From the NCBI RefSeq assembly GCF_002776525.5, contig NC_045449.1, positions 4,693,649 to 4,757,648 of the forward strand: DNA of 64,000 bases. Reading direction: 5' to 3'. Made by a program: the position numbers and the translations under genes. The notes beneath the pieces were generated by a model. It made no database searches, was not told the DNA's origin, and worked only from the letters and a program-made list of their open reading frames with translations. This document shows positions 1 to 11,702 of the stretch, one piece after another. Origin of the DNA: Piliocolobus tephrosceles (Eukaryota; Chordata; Mammalia; Primates; Cercopithecidae). How positions within the stretch are numbered: position 1 is the first letter of the stretch; every line of letters starts with the position of its first letter.

Positions 1-181
1 CTAAAAATTAATAAAAAACTAGCCGGGCATGGTGGCGGGCGCCTGTAGTCCCAGCTACTTGGGAGGCTGAGGCAGGAGAATGGTGTGAACCCAGGAGCTG
101 GAGCTTGCAGTGAGCTGAGATCGGGCCACTGCACTCCAGCCTGGGCGACAGAGCCAGACTCTGTCTTTAAAAAAAAAAAAA
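1..181 (+). mobile_element. Alu, 5' cut by window edge
   Basis: Right part of a plus-strand Alu with its poly(A) tail at 169-181. Confidence 0.93.
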
Positions 182-182
182 G

Positions 183-880
183 TCTTGGGAGCACTAATGG
201 CATTTGATGTCTTGGGAGCACTAACGGCATTTAGCATATGGGGATTGGGGATGTTAACCATCTGGCAGAGTCTGGGACAGTACCTCGAAGAACTGTTTTC
301 CCACCCAGATTGCCACTGGTACCTCTCATGAACTTGTTATGGACACGGGAGAGACCCAGGGAAGGACTGGATAGGTTTCTTCCATGAAGTAGAAAGTAGT
401 TCCTAAGTTCCCTGTGTACTTCTTTCCAGGTAGAGAGAGGAATGCGGGCTCTAAATTACCCCTGTGCATGGCACATATCTAGCAGCTTTTGTCTGCCAGC
501 ATACCTCTGGAGGTAAAATGGGTAGGCTCCCAGCCAGACTGTAAGGAAGATTTTCATGTTCTCTTTTCACCACCCACCCACTCTTTCTTTCAAGGCACAT
601 TTTTAAGAAAGTGGCTGAAGCTTGCAATAGTTAGTGTTTAATTCTAAGTGACTGAGGAAAGAGTCTTCAAGAAAACAGTTGGACAGAGTGCCCCAAAGCC
701 TAAGCAGCGTGAGGCAAAGACAGGCAGGTGCATGCAGCATCTGAGAGAGGGGCCAGCACATCGTCTCTTCTCTGGGATCTTTTCATCCTATACTTGTCTT
801 TTTGAAGACAGAGGTGTGGTGAATGAATGTCATTACTCACATCTCAGGGAGTGACCAGAGACAGTAGAAGACACCTTGCC
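183..880. other. Unique intronic sequence
   Basis: Non-Alu intron sequence. A duplicated GTCTTGGGAGCACTAA phrase occurs at 182-197 and 210-225, separated by GGCATTTGAT-like sequence. No gene feature is evident. Confidence 0.6.
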
Positions 881-884
881 CTCG

Positions 885-1178
885 GGCCGGGCACGGTGGC
901 TCAAGCCTGTAATCCCAGCACTTTGGGAAGCCGAGGTGGGCGGATCACGAGGTCAGGAGATCGAGACCATCCTGGCTAACACGGTGAAACCCCGTCTCTA
1001 CTAAAAATACAAAAAATTAGCCGGGCGAGGGGGCGGGCGCCTGTAGTCCCAGCTACTTGGGAGGCTGAGGCAGGAGAATGGCTTGAACCTGGGAGGTGGA
1101 AGTTGCAGTGAGCTGAGATCATGCCACTGCACTCCAGCCTGGGTAACAGTGCGAGCCTCCGTCTCAAAAAAAAAAAAG
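885..1178 (+). mobile_element. AluY-type copy
   Basis: Full length, flanked by ACACCTTGCCCT-like target duplications (872-883 and 1188-1199). Confidence 0.95.
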
Positions 1179-1486
1179 AAGAAGAAGACCCCTTGCCCTA
1201 GTGTATCCTTTCAGGGTGGGCGAGTGGCTAGGAAGCAGCACAGCTGAGCGGGAGGAGCTGGAGCTGTGCTGCAGAGCTGCCTTCCACAATTCGCTGCTTC
1301 CCACCCCCCAGTCAGGAGAGCAGAACTTGACAGGCTCCTGGCCTTGGGTAGCTAAGGTTTGTAGGAGCTGGAGAGAGTCTGCCTAACCTTAACAAGGTCA
1401 TTCCTCACAGTGGAAACTACCTGAGCCCCACGTGTTGAAGCAGGGTAGGGGGAACAGGCAGGATGTGGATCGGAAGTTGGTTGGGG

Positions 1487-1789
1487 CTGGGCACGGTGGC
1501 TCATGCCTGTAATCCCAGCACTTTGGGAGGCCAAGGCAGGCAGATCACTTGAGGTCAGGAGTTCAACACCAGCCTGGCCAACATAGTGAAACCCCGTCTC
1601 TACTAAAAATACAAAAAATTAGCTAGGCATGGTGGCAGGCACCTGTAATCCCAACTACTGGGGAGGCTGAGCAGGAGAATCACTTGAACCCGGGAAGTGG
1701 AGGTTGCAGTGAGCCAAGATTGCATCACTGCACTCCAGCCTGGGTGACAGAACGAGACCCCGTCACCAAAAAAAAAAAAAAAAAAAAGA
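1487..1789 (+). mobile_element. Alu (S-type)
   Basis: Full-length copy with a long A tail and AAGTTGGTTGG duplicated on both sides. Confidence 0.95.
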
Positions 1790-1944
1790 AGTTGGTTGGT
1801 TCTAATAGGTCCTTTTTCTGTCTGTCTTCTGTTTGGAATGAAGATTGCTCTGATAGAAGTTATTTATATTACAATGTGGATTCATTTCAGAAGGGGGTGT
1901 TTGGGGTTGGAATAAGAACGGTAAGGAACACTTACTATGCAGTA

Positions 1945-2130
1945 GCTTCTTTCCTTCTGTAATCTCATTGTCCCTCACAATAACCCTTTGAGGTGGAGGA
2001 TTTATCCTCGTTTGCAAGATGAAGAAACCAAAGCTTACAGAAATTAACCTGGAAGTTAAGTAACTTGCCTGAGGCTGCACAGCCAGGAAGCTGCAGAGCC
2101 CACATTCAGACTCAAGTCTGTCTCCAAAAC
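1945..2130 (-). mobile_element. MIR relic
   Basis: Typical core in antisense: GCAAGATGAAGAAACC, AAGTAACTTGCCTGAGGC, then a degraded 5' part. Confidence 0.75.
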
Positions 2131-2286
2131 CTGGGCTGCCATGCTGTTGGAGGGAGGTCTGCTCCCACGTGGCGGGGTATATTTGGGGGTGGGCACTGAG
2201 GGGAGGACAGGAGGGCAGTGTATAGCTGGCGCTCTAGACTACCTGCAACTAGTATTGTCTTCTGCCTGTTTTTGGTTTGTTTTCGC

Positions 2287-2575
2287 TTTTTTTGAGCTGA
2301 AATCTTGCTCTTTTGCCTAGGCTGGAGTGCAGTGGCGCCATCTAGGCTCACTGCAACCTCCACCTCCCAGGTTCAAGCGATCCTTATGTCTCAGTCTCCC
2401 AGGTAGCTGGGATTACAGGCACACACCACCACACCTGGCTAATTTTTGTATTTTTAGTAGAGACGGGGTTTCACCATGTTGGTCAGGCTGGTCTCGAACT
2501 CCTGACCTCAGGTGATCCACCCACCTCGGCCTTCCAAAGTGCTGGGATTAAGAGTGTGAGCCACCGTGCCTGGCC
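2287..2575 (-). mobile_element. Alu (S-type)
   Basis: Full-length antisense copy ending GAGCCACCGTGCCTGGCC. Confidence 0.95.
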
Positions 2576-3120
2576 TGCCTGTTTTAACTGTAAATGTGTG
2601 ATGTTCCTGTGACCTGCGGTAAATAGGCTTTGTGGGCTTACTGAGGACTATAACATTATCCATAATGTTTCTCAGTAAAGTTTTTGGAGACTTTTGGAAT
2701 ATGGCCAGTTTCATGGGCTGGAGACAGCTGGTATGAGAGATAGTTACTGCCTTCCAGGAGCGCGTGGCCTCTAGATCTGTGTCTTAATGGAGGGCACCTT
2801 TTATTCGTATACCTGGGTCTTTCTGAGGTGGGGAGAGTAAGTGACCTGAGCCTGAGCTGAACTGCTGGTGGGTTGGCGGTGGGGAGCACATGTATTGGGA
2901 ATACAGAGCTCCATGGGGCTCGTACCCAGAACCGATAGAGATTTCTAAATGTAGAGCCGCTGGGCAGATCACTGTGATGACAAGAAGGACATGCAGAAGA
3001 ATTCAGAATATGTGGTCTGGAGGAAAGACAGTCGAATCATTCAAAAGAAAGCCTCTTCAGAGGGAAGAGAGGAAGGCTGTCTCATTTCCCCCCACCTTTT
3101 AAAAATGTGTTTTGTTGGGG

Positions 3121-3419
3121 GCCGGGCGCGGTAGCTCAAGCCTGTAATCCCAGCACTTTGGGAGGCCGAGACGGGCGGATCACGAGGTCAGGAGATCGAG
3201 ACCATCCTGACTAACATGGTGAAACCCCGTCTCTACTAAAAAATACAAAAAAAAAAAAACTAGCCGGGCGAGGTGGCGGGTGCCTGTAGTCCCAGCTACT
3301 CGGGAGGCTGAGGCGGGAGAATGGCGTGAACCCGGGAGGCGGAGCTTGCAGTGAGCTGAGATCCGGCCACTGCACTCCAGCCTGGGCCACACAGCGAGAC
3401 TCCGTCCCCCAAAAAAAAA
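3121..3419 (+). mobile_element. Young AluY of Old World monkey type
   Basis: Near-consensus copy with CCGGGCGAGGTGGCGGG and GATCCGGCCACTGCACTCC, diagnostic in my recollection of cercopithecid subfamilies. TGTGTTTTGTT is duplicated on both sides. Confidence 0.92.
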
Positions 3420-3429
3420 ATGTGTTTTG

Positions 3430-3670
3430 TTTTGTTTTGTTTAATGTGATTAAGTATATGTAAGACTTATCATTATAACCATTTTTAAGTGTACAGTTCT
3501 GTGACATTAAGTACATTCACACTGTTGTGCAACTGTAACCACCATCTATCTCCAGAACTACTTCATCCTCCCCAGATGAAACTCTGTACCCGGTAAACAC
3601 TGACTCTGTGACCCGCCACCTTCCAGCCCCTGGCAGCCGCCATTCCGCACCTCATCGTCTTGTGTGTGTG
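3430..3670 (-). mobile_element. L1 relic (mammalian-wide 3' end)
   Basis: Antisense L1M-type sequence with ACAGTTCTGTGACATTAAGT and TCCAGAACTACTTCATC, followed by the CCTGGCAGCC segment. Confidence 0.7.
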
Positions 3671-4237
3671 CACAGTTGAGCAGAGGGTCCAACCGAGCAG
3701 ATGCTTAATATTTGTTGAGTCAGCCTAGGTGCATGTCTCAGAAGTCCATGTATCATCAGCCAACCCGGAACACAACCCCCCTCCCAGCTTCCCAGCTCTC
3801 ATGCAAGATGACAGACTTCTGAAAGGGATTTTAAATGAAATGGCTGCCTGGAATCACAAGAGGATTGGGCAGTAGCAAGAGAAGTTAAGGGTTTCTGTTC
3901 CGTATTCAGTTCCTTTCGCCATCCCCCAGCCATGACGTGCGTTCTGGTTTCTGCTATGCTCATGTTCGTCATCGTGCTTGTTTTCAGCCTCTTACTTCAT
4001 CTCATCCTGGGGGTCTGATGGTTAGGTGCTAGAGGAAGTTGGAAATAAGGTCGTTTAGGGGATGAAGATGATAGAATATAACAGCATTTCTGTATTAGTA
4101 TGTGAGGGGTACATGTGTTAAAGGGGGGTCAACCCTCCTGGACTTCCAGGCCTGGGCAGTTGAGAACCAGGTCAGGCTCTGTATTCCTCTGGTGTTTATA
4201 CCCCTGGACAGACCCAAAGTGTGACCTGGAATTGAAT

Positions 4238-4544
4238 TTTTTTTTTTTTTTCTTTTTTTTGAGACAGAGTCTCGCTCTGTCACCCAGGCTGGAGTGCAGT
4301 GACGCGATCTTGGCTCACTGCAGCCTCTATCCCTGGGTTCAAGCTATTCTCCTGCCTCAGCCTCCCAAGCATAATAGCTGGGACTACAGGCGCGTGCCAC
4401 CACGCCCAGCTAATTTTTGTATTTTTAGTAGAAATGGGGGTTTTACCTTGGTGGTCAGGCTGGTCTCAAACTCCCGACCTCGAGTGATCCGCCTGCCTCA
4501 CACAAAGTGCTGGGATTGCAGGCGTGAGCCACCGCATATGGCTG
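4238..4544 (-). mobile_element. Alu
   Basis: Antisense full-length copy after a T-rich tail (4237-4260). Confidence 0.94.
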
Positions 4545-5280
4545 AGTTGGATATTTTAGAACAGAGATGAATGCAGTGGCCTCCCTGGCCTCCTCACTTT
4601 CCCTCATCCTTGCTATTTACAGTTTCTCACTGACCTTCATGGGGAAGGAGGAAAAAGGGAGGGAGAGACATACTTATTCTTCAAGTGACCCAGGAAGAGA
4701 GGAGGGTAGGAGAGCCCCCTGTCTTAGAGGTCAAAATACAGGCCTCTAGCTGGTAGGCTGGGTATGTTAGGGTACACTATTGTGGGCTGTGCCCTTACAT
4801 TACCAGGCAGAAGCCTGCAGTGCAGAAGACCTCTGCCTTTCCTCACAATCGTGTCAGACTGCAAGGATCAAGGGAAGACTCAAGGACTTATGAGGTCTTT
4901 TTTCTCTGCCTCCGTGTACAACGTTAGAGGAAGCTACATGTATTTGATGACACCTGCCAGGAACTGCCCAATACCGAATGGCCCTTCTCACCACAATTCC
5001 TCTTGCTGCAGTCTAAAGCCTACTTTTTTCTTAGACTGAGCCAGGTCTGAATGGCAGTCAGTTGTTTCCCTTGGACTGAGTCTCAGTCTACCCCACCCTA
5101 ATGTTCAAAGTTTGAATGAAGGAATGTTCCAATTGATGACTCCTAGAGACACTGACATCCTTAGGTGATATCTTGCAGTCTGCCTGGATGTTGTTCCCAT
5201 CATCATCGCCAGTAAAAGTAATAAGTGATTGAAGTGTTTGTGTTGATAGCAGAGCATCTGTGGGCCGTCTTATCATTATT

Positions 5281-5435
5281 GATTCTGAGACAGGGTCATG
5301 CTCTGTTGCCCAGACTGGAATGCAGTGGCATGGTCATAACTCGCTGCAGCCTTGAACTCCTGGCCTCCAGTGATCCTCCCACCTCTGCCCCGCAGTGTGC
5401 TAGGAGGACAGGTGTGAGCCACCATGCTCGGCCCC
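5281..5435 (-). mobile_element. Alu monomer (FLAM/AluJ-like)
   Basis: Only one arm, diverged, ending GAGCCACCATGCTCGGCC. Confidence 0.85.
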
Positions 5436-5827
5436 ATCTTACATTTCAAAAGGTGCCAGCAGTCAGTCAAGGTCTCAGAGCTACTGAGAGCTAACTTCCC
5501 ATACTCATGTCTCGTGACTCTGCCGCATTGCCCAGTCCCCACAGAAACAAAGATCTCATGTGAGATTGGTCAGTGTGGGGTCCAAAGTGTAGTCTTTGCA
5601 GATTAGGTGTGTTGCACAAGTTAACAATGAACATACCTGCTACTGCCCGGATCTCCTGTCCTGGCCTCATAACCTCCTCAGGTGGCCCAAATTGCCCATC
5701 TCTAAAGAACTGTCAGTGGAAGGCCTGCTAACACAATGGGCTGTTTGACTTTGCCTTTGAGGCAGTGTGATCCATGGAGGGTACACGGCATGAGGAGCTG
5801 GGCAACCTGGTTCTAGTTTCGGTTCCA

Positions 5828-5868
5828 TTTCATTCATTCATTCATGCATTCATTCATTCATTCATTTA
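5828..5868 (+). repeat. (CATT)n microsatellite
   Basis: About ten CATT units with one TGCATT interruption, directly before an Alu fragment on the minus strand. Confidence 0.9.
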
Positions 5869-6007
5869 GATGGAGTCTCGCTCAGGCTGGAGTGCAGTGG
5901 CGCAGTCTCAGCTCACTGCATCCTCTGCCTCCCGGGTTCAAGTGATTCTCCTGCCTCAGCCTCTAGCGTAGCTGAGATTACAGGCTCCCACCACCATGCC
6001 TGACTAG
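5866..6007 (-). mobile_element. Alu fragment
   Basis: Left portion in antisense, cut after CCACCACCATGCCTGACTA. Confidence 0.88.
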
Positions 6008-6482
6008 GTGAGCTGAAGCTGGTTTGAATCCAAGTCTGTCTCCAAGCCTACACAGTTGCAGGGAGTGTTTCCCGAGGGCTGTAGGATGATAAGATCCCTA
6101 ATATCCCATCAGGCCCAGGAGTCCTTCTTTCTTCCTAAAAATTTTTGAGTACCTGCTATGAGACAGAGCCAGCCCCCTGTCATAGAGGTCAAAATATGCT
6201 TTATTTGTTCTCACACTGACTTAAACATATGAATATATCAAATGTGTAATTTGCAGTGTTCTATATATAAGGAAAAGTGCATGTATGAGGTGGGGACTGT
6301 GTGTTAAGCTGGGAGGAGCTGAGAGAAACGGGGGTGCCAGTGACCAGGGCGGGTGGTGTCTCACAGCTGGTCTGGGAAACACCAGTTCCTACTGTGTGGA
6401 GAGATCTCAGGTTGAGCACAGTGTCGGAGTGTGGGCATGGAAGGACACAAAAAAAATAAAGGGAAGTTTCAGAAAAAGCTCT

Positions 6483-6612
6483 GGGCCCAGTACAGTGGCT
6501 CATGCCTGTATTCCCAGCACTTTGGGAGGCAGAGGTGGGTGCAGTGCTCGAGCTCAGGAGCTTGAGACCAACCTGGGCAACGTATAGACCTCGTCTCTGT
6601 TAAAAAGGAGAG
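6483..6612 (+). mobile_element. Alu left monomer (FLAM-like)
   Basis: Single arm followed by a GA-rich tail (6607-6662). Confidence 0.85.
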
Positions 6613-6956
6613 AGAGGGAGGAGAGAGAAGGGAAGAAGGAGCGAGGGAGGACGGGAGGGAGTCTGAAGGACTGTTTGATTTGAAATATGACCTTCAGGAT
6701 ACGTACACTCCAAAGATGGTTTCCTGAGTGTGTTAGTGCTGAGGAGAAAAAGCAGTCAGAACCAAGTGGGGATTGACTTGTGAAGACAGGGAACTGTTCC
6801 TTAGGGACAGAGAGGGACCTGGAATGGGGGACCTTCCCCATCATCCCTCCCTGTGACAGCACAGGCCTTGGAGATAGGCTTGATTCAAACCCCAGTTCTG
6901 TCACTTGCTATGTGTTCTTTGGCAAATAACTCATACCCCTACGCCTCAGTTTTTGG

Positions 6957-7257
6957 GTTTTTTTTTTTTTTTTTTGAGACGGAGTCTCACTCTGTCACCC
7001 AGGCTGGAGTGCAGTGGCACGATCTCGGCTCACTGCAAGCTCCACCTCCTGGGTTCACGCCATTCTCCTGCCTCAGCCTCCCAAGTAGCTGGGACTACAG
7101 GCGCTCGCCACCTCACCTGGCTAATTTTTTGTATTTTTAGTAGAGATAGGGTTTCACCATGTTAGCCAGGATGGTCTCGATCTCCTGACCTCGTGATCCG
7201 CCCACCTCAGCCTCTCAAAGTGCTGGGATCACAGGTGTGAGCCACCGCACCCGGCCT
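6957..7257 (-). mobile_element. AluY-type copy inside MIR
   Basis: Full-length antisense copy with a T tail at 6957-6975. Confidence 0.94.
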
Positions 7258-7258
7258 C

Positions 7259-7395
7259 ATTTTTGTATTTTTTAGTAGAGACGGGGTTTTGCCATGTTGG
7301 CTAGGCTTGTCTTGAACTCCTGACCTCAGGTGATCCATCCGCCTCATCCTCCCAAAGTGCTTGGGATTACAGGCCTGAGCCACTGTGCGCCCGAC
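7259..7395 (-). mobile_element. Alu fragment
   Basis: The 5'-side portion of an antisense Alu, joined directly to the full-length copy before it. Confidence 0.88.
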
Positions 7396-7630
7396 CCCTG
7401 GTGCCTCAGTTTTGTCCTCTGTAAAATGAAGGTAACAAGACTCACCTAATAGGGATGTTGAGAGGATTAAATAAAAGGGATGTAAAGTGCTTAGTCTGGT
7501 AAATGCTCATTAGACAGATGGTAGCTGCCCAACTTTTCTTACTGTACAAAGTTCCCGCAAAGCGTGTCTCCTGGGGTTCTTTAACATTCCTCTTCCCCGA
7601 CTTAGTATTTTGTTTAAGAAAGAGAAAACC

Positions 7631-7920
7631 GGCCAGGTGCGGTGGCTCACGCCTGTAATCCCAGCACTTTGGGAGGCTGAGGTGGGCAGATCACGAGGTC
7701 AGGAGATCGAGACCATCCTGGCTAACACGGTGAAACCCCGTCTCTACTAAAAATACAAAAAATTAGCCAGGCAAGGTGGCGGGCGCCTGTAGTCCCAGAT
7801 ACTCGGGAGGCTGAGACAGGAGAATGGCGTGGATCAGGGAGGTGGAACTTGCAGTGAGCCGAGATCACGCCACTGCACTCCAGCCTGGGCAATGAGCAAG
7901 ACTCCATCTCAAAAAAAAAG
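7631..7920 (+). mobile_element. AluY-type copy
   Basis: Full length. AGAAAGAGAAAACC before it and AGAGAAAACC after it form the target duplication. Confidence 0.94.
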
Positions 7921-8458
7921 AGAAAACCACCCAGTCTATTGATTTTAATATAAATGGCTGCGAGTGAGTCAGTGAGCCCCAGGTGTAGACCTGGAATTCT
8001 GTGGGCTTGGCTCCCCTTTCCCAGACCTAGAGCCTCCTGCCATCTCCTGAAAGTCTTCCAGCGTCACTGCAAGGAAGAGTGTAACTTCAGTCTGAACACG
8101 AAAGTCCTGTTTGTCCTGACTCAGGAATTCCGGCAATCACTGGGCAGTCACTCTGGCCCTGCATGCTGTTTTCTGTAAAAGCTCTGGACCCACCCAGAGA
8201 AAGCATTCAGCCTGAGGGGAAAACCTGTGCCTCACCCTTGGGGATACACAGCTTTGTTGGGATGTGGGAAACAAGACGTTCGCACAAAAATGTATAAAAA
8301 GCTTTATTGAAAGGCACAGATTCAGGGCTGGGCGGCTCAGGATGCTGGGCTCCTTACTCTGCCTTGCCTGGAGATTAAGATTCCTGCCTTGAGCCTTTGT
8401 GTACTCCCCATCCCTGTTCCTCCCTTGGTCAACTCTTGCTTGTCCCTGTGGTCTCAGC

Positions 8459-8760
8459 TTTTTTTTTTTTTTTTTAAGTTGGAGTTTTGCTCTTGTTGCC
8501 CAGGCCGGAGTGCAGTGGTGCCATCTTGGCTCATCGCAACCTCCATCTCCTGGTTTAAGCAATTCTCCTGCCTCAGCCTTCCGAGTAGCTGGGATGACAG
8601 GCGCCCACCACCATGCCCGGCTAATTTTTTGCATTTTTAGTAGAGACGGGGTTTCTCCATGTTGGTCTGGCTAGTCTCGAACTCTCAGCCTCAGGTGATC
8701 TGCCCATCTCGGCCTCCCAAAGTGTTGGGGTTACAGGCATGAGCCACCGCGCCGGGCTGG
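8459..8760 (-). mobile_element. Alu (S-type)
   Basis: Full-length antisense copy. TGGTCTCAGCTT is duplicated at its two ends. Confidence 0.95.
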
Positions 8761-8851
8761 TCTCAGCTTAAATATCACTTCCTTAGCAGGCATTTCCTGG
8801 CTCCCTTCCCCATCATGACCTCCCTTTAATCTTTCTTTTCGTCTTCTTCAT

Positions 8852-9135
8852 CTTTTTTTTGAGATACTGTCTCCCTCTGCCATCCAGGCTGGAGTGCAGT
8901 GGCGCAATCATGGCTCGCTGCCGCCTCCTTGAGTCGTTCTGATAGCACTCCATACTTTCTCATCAGAGTCTTTCACAGGTGTTATGTAATTATGTCTCTA
9001 ATGTCTGCTTCCTTGACTAGACTGTGAGCTCCATGAAGGAAGAAGGGACCATTTCTGTTTTGTTCAGTGCCACATTCTAGTATCTAGCAACGTCTGTACA
9101 TAGCTGACACTCCGTGTTTGTTGAATGAATACATG
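8852..9135. mobile_element. Alu fragment followed by L2 relic
   Basis: 8852-8935 is an antisense Alu arm. 8946-9135 matches an L2 3' end in plus orientation (TGTGAGCTCCATGAAGG, GTTTGTTGAATGAATAC). Confidence 0.75.
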
Positions 9136-10560
9136 AGCTGGTTCACCAGACCATAGAGTTGGCATGAAAAGCGCCTGGGAAGGTTTCTTAGGATAAACAG
9201 GAGACACAGGCCTGGCGAAAAGTTGAGTGAACATGTTTGCTCCATCCTGCTGGTCAGGAAGTTCCCCTTCTGTCTCACCTGCGTCTCTTCAGCTGTAATT
9301 TATCCTGGGTTGGTCCTTGGTGGGGCCAGAGAATATCTGGTCTCCACCCTTTGGAGAGTAACCCTGTTCTTTTTCAGAGTGTGATTCAGACAGTCCTTCC
9401 TCCCCTTCCTGCTGGCCCCGCCCTCTACCTGTTCTTCCTCCAGCTGACTCAGCTTCGCACCCTCTCCCACTCCTTCCAGGGTCTCTTTTCCTGTCCCCTT
9501 GGCCTTCAGAGCTTTCAGTCCTAAGTTTTCTCTCGTGGCCTCTCATCGGTCTTCTGGAATTCGGAATCATATGGGTGCAGGTCACAAGTTTTCTTGGTCA
9601 TGAAGCTTCCCTAGTCTCTTCCCTTGGATTTGTGGACACCTGACTCCCGCAGGAGGAGGCTGGCAATAGGTATAATGATCTGTTTGTGCTGCAATTGAAA
9701 ACCAGCAGCAAGAAGCCTTATTATTATCCAACCCCTGATGACTGGTGTTGTCCTCCTCCGTTAGCTTGGTATCTGCCAGCCTGAACGGGCCTGGCCTCTC
9801 CTTTCTGCCCCCTCCCACTGCCGTGCTGTGCCCTTCCTTGCTCTCTCTGGTATCTGCTCCCCAGGGACTGCCCCTCCTCCCTGCCCATCAGCCTCTGAGG
9901 CCACAGACCTGTTTTTCCTCCCTTCTCCCTCACCTGCCCTCCTCTCAGTTCTGCTCTTTCTCTCGTTTCTTCTCTCCTGAACTGCCGCACTTCACCCTAA
10001 ATCCCAGCAACGCCAACAGTTTCAGTAAATCACTTTTTGCCACAGTTTTGCCTTGCTCAGTGGGAGCCAGTTTCTTTCTAATGACTCTATGCAAATTTGT
10101 AGCACTTTATGGATTTTAAAATGTTTTTATGTCGGTGAATTCTTATGAAATGGGCCTGGGTAGGTAAGGAAAAGAGCCTCCAAGAGGTTAAGTGATTTTT
10201 ATACAGAAGAGTCAGAACCAGTGCCCAGGCCTTCTGATTCTTAGTACAGTAAACACTAAGCATTCCCTATCATTCCATTTCACCACGTTCCTGTCTTGCT
10301 GTTGGCCTCAGCTAAGAAAGCCTACCCCTGAGTTACCCTCTCCCATCTTAGAGCCTTCCTGCCCGCTGTCTGCCCGCCTGCGATGGAGACTTCTTTGGCC
10401 CTTCTCATCCAGCCCAGCCTCTGCCCATTCTCTCCTCCAGGAAGGCTTCCCTTCATCTCTCCTGGCCCTGTGTCTCCCGACCTCTTTGGGCCATTATTAG
10501 TGTTCCCGTTTGGTTTTTGCCAACCATATAGGAATTCCCTGCCTTGGGAAAGTCCACTCT
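9136..10560. other. Unique intronic sequence, pyrimidine-rich
   Basis: About 1.4 kb without Alu. C/T-rich stretches (9400-9530 and 9780-9990) give long but compositionally biased reading frames on both strands. No conserved domain, RNA gene or splice-bounded exon is recognisable. Confidence 0.6.
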
Positions 10561-10562
10561 CG

Positions 10563-10862
10563 GGCCAGGCGCACTGTCTCACGCCTGGAATCCCAGCACT
10601 TTAGGAGGCCAAGGTGGGTGGATCACCTGAGGTCAGGAGTTCAAGACCAGCCTGACCAACAAGGTGAAACCCTGTCTCTACTAAAAATACAAAAATTAGC
10701 TGGGCGTGGTGGCTTGTGCCTGTAATCCCAGCTACTTGGGAGGCTGAGGCAGGAGAATCACTTGAACCTGGCAGGCGGAGGCTGTGGTGAGCCGAGATCG
10801 TGTTGTTGCACTCCAGCCTGGGCAACACAGTGAGACTCTGCCTCAAAGAAAAAGAACAAAGA
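10563..10862 (+). mobile_element. Alu (S-type)
   Basis: Full length. GAAAGTCCACTCT at 10548 and again at 10860 is the target duplication. Confidence 0.95.
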
Positions 10863-11087
10863 AAGTCCACTCTGGTAAAACATTGACCAAGCATATAAAT
10901 TATAAGGTGCTGATTCATGTGACAAAAAGAAGATTCACTTTTAGTAGCTGCTCTAATGCATTCCACTTAAGTGAATATTCAAGGATTATTTTGGAAGGAT
11001 GGAAATAATCCAAAACTAGTGTTAGAAACTGCTGCATTAAGGAAGGAGGGAGATTTTTCTAGATAACACCAGCTTTCTTTTATTTCT

Positions 11088-11170
11088 GTATTCATTCATT
11101 CCACAGACAGGTATTGAGGGCAGCCCTGACCTCCAAGAACTTAGTCTAGCAGAGGAGACAGATAAGAAAA
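11088..11170 (-). mobile_element. L2 relic
   Basis: TTCATTCATTCCACAGACAGG...GAGGAGACAG is the antisense 3' end of L2. Confidence 0.6.
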
Positions 11171-11577
11171 TCAATCATGAAAATGTAATTGGTGTCATGA
11201 AAGGGTCAGTACAGGGTATTGTGGGAGGGGAGGATCGTCAGGGGCACTTCCTGGAGGTGACATTGTCTCAGTGAAGGTTGGGAGGCATGGGCACGAGGCA
11301 TCCAGGTAAAGAGGAGGAGGGTGATGAACTCGGAAGAGTGAACAGCATGTGGAGACCCAGGAGTGAGAAGGAACGGAGCGAAAGCCACTAGTTAGTGCAG
11401 TGCTCCTGCCCCTCTGCCTCATCCCCATGCCAGCAAGAACCAAAAGGCACACCATGAGAATTGGCAAGGCTCCCGGTAAACCATAGCTGGGATATTCAGC
11501 TGTACAGCAGTCATATGTGAGCCTGAGGAAGAACCTGTTTGGCCCACAGAGGGAAATGGAATCTACCCGGTGGGGGC

Positions 11578-11700
11578 AGTGTGATTGGTGAGGGCAGTGT
11601 GGTTGGTGGAGGGAGTGTGGTTGGTGGAGGGAGTGTGGTTGGTGGGGGGAGTGTGGTTGGTGGGGGGAGTGTGGTTGGTGGGGGCAGTGTGGTTGCTGTG
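11578..11700 (+). repeat. 18-bp minisatellite
   Basis: Six complete and one partial copies of AGTGTGGTTGGTGGGGGG, with units varying at the last positions. Units 4 and 5 are identical, as are units 2 and 3, suggesting recent slippage or unequal exchange. The array is intronic. Confidence 0.92.
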
Positions 11701-11702
11701 TG

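Larger units (their letters stand above)
6855..7515 (+). mobile_element. MIR split by Alu insertions
   Basis: MIR 5' half at 6855-6955 (CTTGCTATGTGTTCTTTGGC) and 3' half at 7398-7515 (CTCTGTAAAATGAAGG) are separated by Alu sequence at 6957-7395. Their abutting GCCTCAGTTTT ends show the insertion site. Confidence 0.82.

Noticed and set aside
11578..11700. Regular repeats resembling a CRISPR array
   Set aside because: Head-to-tail units with no spacers, in a primate genome. The same applies to the about 40-bp units in the LTR at 33775-34075.
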